A stretch of DNA of 64,000 nt from Streptococcus suis. GTDB lineage: Bacteria > Bacillota > Bacilli > Lactobacillales > Streptococcaceae. Below the pieces are notes generated by a model, which saw nothing but the letters and a program-made list of their open reading frames with translations, had not been told where the DNA came from and did no database searches. The stretch covers positions 96,376 through 160,375 of the forward strand of contig NZ_JAEUXI010000006.1 of NCBI RefSeq assembly GCF_016775005.1. Reading direction: 5' to 3'. The position numbers and the translations under genes were made by a program. Positions 58,459 to 64,000 of the stretch are shown here, piece by piece; within the stretch, counting starts at the first letter, position 1, and every line of letters starts with the position of its first letter.

Positions 58459-58992
58459 TTAAATACGAACAATGGATAAGATATAGCTCTGAATGGTTTC
58501 AGGTGTTTCTTTACAACCATTTTGTATCCAATACTTGATTATGCTGTCAATAGTTGAAGTATAAACACTTAAAGCATAGGGATATGGAATTCCATACGCC
58601 TGTTCCAACTGTTGAGGAAGGTTTGGTATGCTAGAATGTTCAACGACTTCAGTAATATACTTGGTTACTTCCAAAGAAATATGTGGAAAAAAATTGACAA
58701 AATCTATAGCAATTTCCTGATTTTGATAGAGGAATGTTAACATTTCTCTCACAACATCATCGCTAAGGGTAGGATCTTTTTCAAGAATAATATTGATCTC
58801 ATTCAGAATATATTCAAGCGATTCTTCTAAAAAAGTTTCTTTTGAATTGTAGTAGTTGTAGAAAACCCTCCGACTTAATTCGGCATGTTCAGCTATCTTA
58901 TTTACTGTAAAACTCTTACAATCGTTAGATTTCTTAAGCTTAAAGTAAGCTTTTAGAAATTTTTTACTAGTTTTAAAAGACTTTTTTTCCAC
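58459..58992 (-). CDS. TetR-family regulator (divergent from surface protein)
   Basis: Probable repressor, 177 aa. N-terminal helix-turn-helix: SFTVNKIAEHAELSRRVFYNYYNSKETFLEES. The C-terminal domain resembles TetR_C-type ligand domains; it starts at GTG (58992) with GGGGGAAC upstream. It is divergent from the repeat-rich surface protein, and an inverted repeat (59042–59084) lies between them. It probably regulates that gene, itself or both. Confidence 0.85.
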   Translation of the reverse strand: MEKKSFKTSKKFLKAYFKLKKSNDCKSFTVNKIAEHAELSRRVFYNYYNSKETFLEESLEYILNEINIILEKDPTLSDDVVREMLTFLYQNQEIAIDFVNFFPHISLEVTKYITEVVEHSSIPNLPQQLEQAYGIPYPYALSVYTSTIDSIIKYWIQNGCKETPETIQSYILSIVRI

Positions 58993-59041
58993 AAAAGTTC
59001 CCCCATTTTCAATTTTATAAGTAATTTCCCCAAAAATTTAA

Positions 59042-59101
59042 ATAGTATTTTCACAAAATAATATATGTTGTGAATAGGTACTATTTCAATTAGTATATAA
59101 T
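59042..59101 (+). promoter_or_regulatory. Inverted repeat and -10 upstream of the surface protein gene
   Basis: ATAGTATTTTCACAA (59042–59056) mirrors TTGTGAATAGGTACTAT (59068–59084): a likely operator for the divergent TetR-type repressor. TATAAT at 59096–59101 lies 12 bp further, with no good -35. Confidence 0.6.
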
Positions 59102-59162
59102 GAAAAATGTAATTTAGCAACTATTTATCTGTAAAATTGTTGCATAATAGAAAGGAATTCTT

Positions 59163-62100
59163 ATGTTTTTTAATAATAAACAGTTTGAAAGTGAAGCACT
59201 GCGTTCTAAACAACGGTTTACAATTAAAAAGTTTAAATCTGGTGTTGCATCTGTTTTAATTGGTTTCTTATTTATGTTTAGTGGAGGGGCTGTAAAAGCG
59301 GCTGCTGAAGAAATAGACACTGGACAAATAGGACAAGCCAATTCCAATATAGAACTGATTGAAAAAGTTTTGGATTCAACTACAAACGCGAAAGAAAGCG
59401 CTCCAAAATTAGAAGGTGTTGAACCAAGTGGGGGTGAAATTGGAGTAGATTCAACCCCCATCACAGCTGAAGCAAACTCTACTGCAAAAGAGGTAAACGG
59501 TGTTTCTGAGTTGGGTACAGCAGTTACTTCATCAGAAACTTCTACAGGTGAGCAAATTGGCAATGAAGTTGAAAAAGAAAGTCATCAAACAAGTAGGGAA
59601 AATCAGACAGAGACTTCGCCGGAAGCTATTTCTAATTACAATGACGTAGGAATTACTACCGAGGAAGGAAGAAATGCTCTTTCAGTAAGTTCTGCTGAAA
59701 CTAAAATGGATAGCCATGAAGTTCCCAATTCATCTGATTCAACTCTAGACCTAAGTCAGTTAGATTTGGCAAATATGAGTTTTGCTGACTTAGAGGCTTT
59801 AGGACTTTCCGAAGAAGAGAAGCTGACTCTGTTTAACCAAATTGTAGCTCAACAAACTGGAACCAATTCAGTTCAATTGACAGCAGAAGAGATAAAAAGT
59901 TTGGCTGGTTTCAGTGAGGCTGAGAAGAAATTTTATATCCAAAATAAATTAGGAAATACAAGCCTTCCAAAACCTCTCAATCTGGTAGTTATGTCAGAAA
60001 CACTGATTAATCCCAATAATCAGAATAAGTATGTGGTCAATGGGAAAGGACAGACCTTCTCATATGGACCTGCTAATTATACCCTGACGGTGACACCGAA
60101 CAGATCCAGAAATACCATGGATTTCGAATTGAACTATAAATTAGATGGTATCAATAGTCGTTCTGGTACACATGTGGGAGATTTCGTTGTCAATTTAGGA
60201 GCTGCATACGGAACTCCGACAAATGCTTCAGTGCGTGCTGGATCTAATATTTCAAGTATTGCTCTTGTTAATGGAGGTAGAAGAAATACCATTGCAGGTT
60301 ATAGCCCATCGGCACCGATCCAGTACACGAATGCCCAGGTGATGTCTGGTCCGCTTAATATAAAATTTTCAGTTCCTGTTCGTAATTGGAATGGAGATTT
60401 GAGTATTGATAGCCATATCGGAATGTTCTCATTAGATAATGGTGCTAATAATACCAAGGATTTCTTCTCTTCTGATAACTACTTTTGGAATAAGAGTGTT
60501 GTAACAATTGATCCAAATCCAAGTCGAAATGAAGTGACGACGGAGTTGCCTCCTATTGCCATGCCTATTCCGTTTCAAACCGAATATCGCTTTGTAGTGA
60601 TGCCTGACCAAGCACCTGGTTTCACTAGACAAATTGAGTCTGGTGTAAATGGAATTATGCAAATTCCTGTTAAGCGAATTGCTTATATTGGTGCAAATGG
60701 GACGGAAGAATCCTCCCGCTATGAATATGGTCAAGCAACTATTCACACACAGCCTCGAAATCAAATTATTGAGGTTAATATTAAAGATGGTGAACAACCT
60801 CAAGTTGTTGATTCGAATATCGATGTTACAACAGTTAGGAAGCAGGGATCTGTAGATGGCGGGCCATTGGTAAACGGTACTGAAATAACCTTTAGAGATG
60901 GTCCAAATGGTAGAATTATACGACAAGTCTTTATTCCGGACGGGTTACAAGGTGAAAGAGGTCTTGATGGACGTAATGCAGATGTTAGTATTGAACCTGC
61001 ACAAGATATAGATGGAGCATCTGGTTATAATATCACTATTTCTAAGGCTGATGGTAGTAGATATACACGCTTTGTCCGTAATGGGCGCGATGGGAGGAAT
61101 GCTGATATCAATGTGACACCAGGCGTTTCATCTGATGGAACATCAGGCTATAATATTACCATTACTAGACCAGACGGAAGCGAATATACTCGTTTTGTTC
61201 GAGACGGTAGAAATGGTATTGATGGAAAAACACCTAGTGTAGAGCTAGAGCCGTACACTGGTCAAGATGGACATGTGCTTGGAACAACAGTCATTGTTAA
61301 AGATGGTGATGGACGCATTATTTCTCGTAGAAATATCTTAAATGGTAATGATGGTAGGGATGGAAAAACACCGACCATTGAACAATTACCTGTGATGGAT
61401 GGTAATAGGGAGATTGGAACTTTAATCATTGTTCGTGATGGTGATGGGAGAGAAATAAATCGTCAGACCATCTATAATGGCCGACATGGTACCAACGGAA
61501 GCTCAGTTATTTCAGAACGTCAACCAGATGGAAGTGTCAAAGTCTATAACGTTTCCTCAACAGGTGAGCGTACTGAAATCACTACCATCCGTAATGGAGT
61601 AGATGGCACAAACGGTACCAACGGTCGTGATGGCACCAACGGAAGCTCGGTTATTTCAGAACGCCAACCAGATGGCAGTGTTAAAGTCTACAACGTTTCC
61701 TCAACAGGTGAGCGCACCGAGATTACTACCATCCGAAATGGAGTAGATGGCACAAACGGTACCAACGGTCGTGATGGCGCAAACGGAAGTTCTGTTATTT
61801 CAGAACGTCAACCAGATGGCAGTGTCAAAGTATACAATGTCTCTGCAACAGGTGAACGCACTGAAATCACTACCATCCGTAATGGAGTAGATGGCACAAA
61901 CGGTACCAACGGTCGTGATGGCGAAAACGGAAGCTCGGTTATTTCAGAACGCCAACCAGACGGCAGTGTTAAAGTCTACAACGTTTCCTCAACAGGTGAG
62001 CGCACCGAGATTACTACCATCCGAAATGGAGTAGATGGCACAAACGGTACCAACGGTCGTGATGGCGCAAACGGAAGTTCTGTTATTTCAGAACGTCAAC

Positions 62101-64000
62101 CAGATGGCAGTGTCAAAGTATACAATGTCTCTGCAACAGGTGAACGCACTGAAATCACTACCATCCGTAATGGAGTAGATGGCACAAACGGTACCAACGG
62201 TCGTGATGGCGAAAACGGAAGCTCAGTTATTTCAGAACGTCAACCAGATGGCAGTGTCAAAGTCTACAACGTTTCCTCAACAGGTGAGCGTACTGAAATC
62301 ACAACTATTCGCAACGGCGTAGATGGCACCAATGGTCGCGACGGAGCAAACGGAAGCTCAGTTATTTCAGAACGTCAACCAGATGGCAGTGTCAAAGTCT
62401 ACAACGTTTCCTCAACAGGCGAGCGCACCGAAATCACAACTATTCGCAACGGCGTAGATGGCACCAATGGAACCAACGGCCGCGATGGCGAAAACGGAAG
62501 TTCTGTTATTTCAGAACGCCAACCAGATGGCAGCGTTAAAGTCTACAACGTTTCCTCAACAGGTGAACGCACCGAAATCACAACTATTCGCAACGGCGTA
62601 GATGGCACCAATGGTCGCGACGGAGCAAATGGAAGTTCTGTTATTTCAGAACGTCAACCAGATGGCAGTGTCAAAGTCTACAACGTTTCCTCAACAGGTG
62701 AACGCACCGAAATCACAACTATTCGCAACGGCGTAGATGGCACCAATGGTCGCGACGGAGCAAATGGAAGTTCTGTTATTTCAGAACGTCAACCAGATGG
62801 CAGTGTCAAAGTCTACAACGTTTCCTCAACAGGCGAGCGCACCGAAATCACAACTATTCGCAACGGCGTAGATGGCACCAATGGTCGCGACGGAGCAAAC
62901 GGAAGCTCAGTTATTTCAGAACGCCAGCCAGACGGCAGTGTCAAAGTGTATAATGTTTCCTCAACAGGTGAACGCACTGAAATCACTACCATCCGTAATG
63001 GAGTAGATGGCACCAACGGAAGCTCTGTAACTTCAGAAGTTCAAGCAGATGGCAGTGTCAAAGTTTACAATATTTCTCCAAGCGGCGAGCGTACTGAAAT
63101 TGCCACCATCCGCAACGGTGTAGATGGAATCAACGGAAGCTCGGTTATTTCAGAACGCCAGCCAGACGGCAGTGTTAAAGTCTACAACGTTTCCTCAACA
63201 GGTGAGCGTACTGAAATTGCCACCATCCGCAACGGTGCAGATGGAACCAATGGAACCAACGGCCGCGATGGCGAAAACGGAAGCTCAGTTATTTCAGAAC
63301 GTCAACCAGATGGCAGTGTCAAAGTCTACAACGTTTCCTCAACAGGCGAGCGCACTGAAATCACAACTATTCGCAACGGCGTAGATGGCACCAATGGAAC
63401 CAACGGAAGCTCGGTTATATCAGAACGCCAACCAGACGGCAGTGTCAAAGTATACAATGTCTCTGCAACAGGTGAACGCACTGAAATTGCCACCATCCGC
63501 AACGGTGCAGATGGCATCAATGGAACCAACGGTCGTGACGGAGCAAACGGAAGTTCTGTTATTTCAGAACGTCAACCAGATGGAAGTGTCAAAGTCTACA
63601 ACGTTTCCTCAACAGGCGAGCGCACTGAAATCACAACTATTCGCAACGGCGTAGATGGCACCAACGGTACCAACGGTCGTGATGGCGCAAACGGAAGTTC
63701 TGTTATTTCAGAACGTCAACCAGATGGAAGTGTCAAAGTCTACAACGTTTCCTCAACAGGTGAGCGTACTGAAATTACTACCATCCGTAATGGAGTAGAT
63801 GGCACCAACGGAAGCTCGGTTATTTCAGAACGCCAACCAGACGGCAGTGTTAAAGTCTACAACGTTTCCTCAACAGGTGAGCGCACCGAGATTACTACCA
63901 TCCGAAATGGAGTAGATGGCACCAACGGTACCAACGGTCGTGACGGAGCAAACGGAAGCTCGGTTATTTCAGAACGCCAGCCAGACGGCAGTGTTAAAGT
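59163..64000 (+). CDS. YSIRK-type repeat-rich surface protein with collagen-like triplets (3' end outside window)
   Basis: At least 1612 residues, open to the window edge. The signal peptide has a YSIRK-like motif (FTIKKFKSGVASVLIGF) and likely cleavage after VKA (about residue 47). Residues about 48–270 are a Ser/Thr/Glu-rich linker, about 275–455 a beta-rich domain I cannot name, and about 467–540 a G5-like domain (PIPFQTEYRFVV … RYEYGQATIHTQP). Four long degenerate G-x-x modules follow (about 610–775), then tandem units SSVISERQPDGSVKVYNV…ERTEITTIRNG plus 1–4 GxN/GRD triplets from 61500 on: 18 complete units and part of a 19th. A C-terminal LPxTG anchor is expected beyond the window. Probable adhesin; ligand unknown. 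AAAGGA site before ATG 59163. Confidence 0.88.
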   Translation, partial: MFFNNKQFESEALRSKQRFTIKKFKSGVASVLIGFLFMFSGGAVKAAAEEIDTGQIGQANSNIELIEKVLDSTTNAKESAPKLEGVEPSGGEIGVDSTPITAEANSTAKEVNGVSELGTAVTSSETSTGEQIGNEVEKESHQTSRENQTETSPEAISNYNDVGITTEEGRNALSVSSAETKMDSHEVPNSSDSTLDLSQLDLANMSFADLEALGLSEEEKLTLFNQIVAQQTGTNSVQLTAEEIKSLAGFSEAEKKFYIQNKLGNTSLPKPLNLVVMSETLINPNNQNKYVVNGKGQTFSYGPANYTLTVTPNRSRNTMDFELNYKLDGINSRSGTHVGDFVVNLGAAYGTPTNASVRAGSNISSIALVNGGRRNTIAGYSPSAPIQYTNAQVMSGPLNIKFSVPVRNWNGDLSIDSHIGMFSLDNGANNTKDFFSSDNYFWNKSVVTIDPNPSRNEVTTELPPIAMPIPFQTEYRFVVMPDQAPGFTRQIESGVNGIMQIPVKRIAYIGANGTEESSRYEYGQATIHTQPRNQIIEVNIKDGEQPQVVDSNIDVTTVRKQGSVDGGPLVNGTEITFRDGPNGRIIRQVFIPDGLQGERGLDGRNADVSIEPAQDIDGASGYNITISKADGSRYTRFVRNGRDGRNADINVTPGVSSDGTSGYNITITRPDGSEYTRFVRDGRNGIDGKTPSVELEPYTGQDGHVLGTTVIVKDGDGRIISRRNILNGNDGRDGKTPTIEQLPVMDGNREIGTLIIVRDGDGREINRQTIYNGRHGTNGSSVISERQPDGSVKVYNVSSTGERTEITTIRNGVDGTNGTNGRDGTNGSSVISERQPDGSVKVYNVSSTGERTEITTIRNGVDGTNGTNGRDGANGSSVISERQPDGSVKVYNVSATGERTEITTIRNGVDGTNGTNGRDGENGSSVISERQPDGSVKVYNVSSTGERTEITTIRNGVDGTNGTNGRDGANGSSVISERQPDGSVKVYNVSATGERTEITTIRNGVDGTNGTNGRDGENGSSVISERQPDGSVKVYNVSSTGERTEITTIRNGVDGTNGRDGANGSSVISERQPDGSVKVYNVSSTGERTEITTIRNGVDGTNGTNGRDGENGSSVISERQPDGSVKVYNVSSTGERTEITTIRNGVDGTNGRDGANGSSVISERQPDGSVKVYNVSSTGERTEITTIRNGVDGTNGRDGANGSSVISERQPDGSVKVYNVSSTGERTEITTIRNGVDGTNGRDGANGSSVISERQPDGSVKVYNVSSTGERTEITTIRNGVDGTNGSSVTSEVQADGSVKVYNISPSGERTEIATIRNGVDGINGSSVISERQPDGSVKVYNVSSTGERTEIATIRNGADGTNGTNGRDGENGSSVISERQPDGSVKVYNVSSTGERTEITTIRNGVDGTNGTNGSSVISERQPDGSVKVYNVSATGERTEIATIRNGADGINGTNGRDGANGSSVISERQPDGSVKVYNVSSTGERTEITTIRNGVDGTNGTNGRDGANGSSVISERQPDGSVKVYNVSSTGERTEITTIRNGVDGTNGSSVISERQPDGSVKVYNVSSTGERTEITTIRNGVDGTNGTNGRDGANGSSVISERQPDGSVK
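61500..64000 (+). repeat. Tandem coding repeats of the surface protein
   Basis: Unit starts (SSV codons) are at 61500, 61644, 61788, 61932, 62076, 62220, 62355, 62499, 62634, 62769, 62904, 63021, 63138, 63282, 63408, 63552, 63696, 63813 and 63957. Spacings are 144, 135, 126 or 117 bp only, all 9-bp steps, reflecting gain or loss of single G-x-x triplets after a constant core. Confidence 0.92.

Noticed and set aside
59114..59563. A 149-codon minus-strand frame over the surface protein signal region
   Set aside because: It would run through the promoter of the surface protein and opposite its signal peptide; composition is the mirror of the Ser/Thr-rich sense frame.
62813..63654. Open frames on the other strand and in other frames inside the surface-protein repeats
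   Set aside because: They arise from the repeat periodicity, lack ribosome binding sites, and the main YSIRK frame runs through uninterrupted.
61500..64000. Regular 117–144-bp repeats that could suggest a CRISPR array
   Set aside because: The repeats are in one continuous reading frame, differ by codons, have no unique spacers of 25–40 bp, and no cas genes are nearby.

Overview
This 64-kb window looks like a core-genome stretch of a low-GC streptococcus, most likely the Streptococcus suis group. The evidence is gene content and order: prsA–alaS, nrdF/nrdE/nrdH next to ptsHI, rnc–smc–HAD–HAD–ftsY, the eight-gene F-type ATP synthase operon led by the c subunit, murA–epuA–endA, pheS–pheT, folE–folP–folB–folK, and a YSIRK-type surface protein. 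There is no rRNA, tRNA, IS transposase, prophage or CRISPR array. The species is inferred from resemblance, not tested.

Layout. 1–5.3 kb: O-methyltransferase (5' end outside), PrsA foldase lipoprotein, an Ala T-box, a LURP-one-like protein and alaS. 5.4–7.8 kb: a cassette of small membrane proteins, a DUF3267 HExxH membrane protein, an XRE regulator and a DUF3169 protein. 7.9–12.1 kb (minus strand): nrdH–nrdE–nrdF with NrdR-type boxes. 12.2–16.3 kb: a small broken ORF, ptsH–ptsI, and a DUF1846 gene behind an attenuator-like leader. 16.4–20 kb: MFS transporter with ArsR-type regulator, then an acyltransferase-3 protein. 20.1–27.4 kb: rnc, smc, two Cof-type phosphatases, ftsY. 27.4–33.4 kb: TetR regulator and esterase pair, AlkD-like protein, zwf, and a permease pair with a small leader protein. 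33.5–36.5 kb: ligA and a lipid kinase. 36.6–43 kb: atpEBFHAGDC. 43.2–45.8 kb: DUF1146 gene, murA, epuA, endA. 45.8–50 kb: Phe T-box, pheS, pheT. 50–54 kb: small hypotheticals, a divergent pair made of an EEP-family phosphodiesterase and a VTC-like polyphosphate polymerase/DUF4956 operon, and a NUDIX hydrolase. 54.1–57.7 kb: folate operon plus a GntP-type permease. 58.4–64 kb: TetR regulator and a giant repeat-rich surface protein that runs off the window.

Three things stand out. (1) Two families of multi-hairpin intergenic elements have stems that vary while linkers and loops are conserved, with matched compensatory changes between copies. One family starts directly at the stop codon of the upstream gene in two same-operon gaps, nrdE|nrdF and pheS|pheT; the other fills the gap in front of alaS. 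(2) The predicted polyphosphate polymerase operon is preceded by four 11-bp direct repeats, a spacing typical of OmpR/PhoB-type operators. (3) The surface protein alternates a conserved non-collagen module with collagen-like G-X-X triplets, and its repeat lengths change only in 9-bp steps. Two genes (ligA and a DUF1146 gene) also have a -10 box placed so that transcription would start at the ATG, suggesting leaderless mRNAs.
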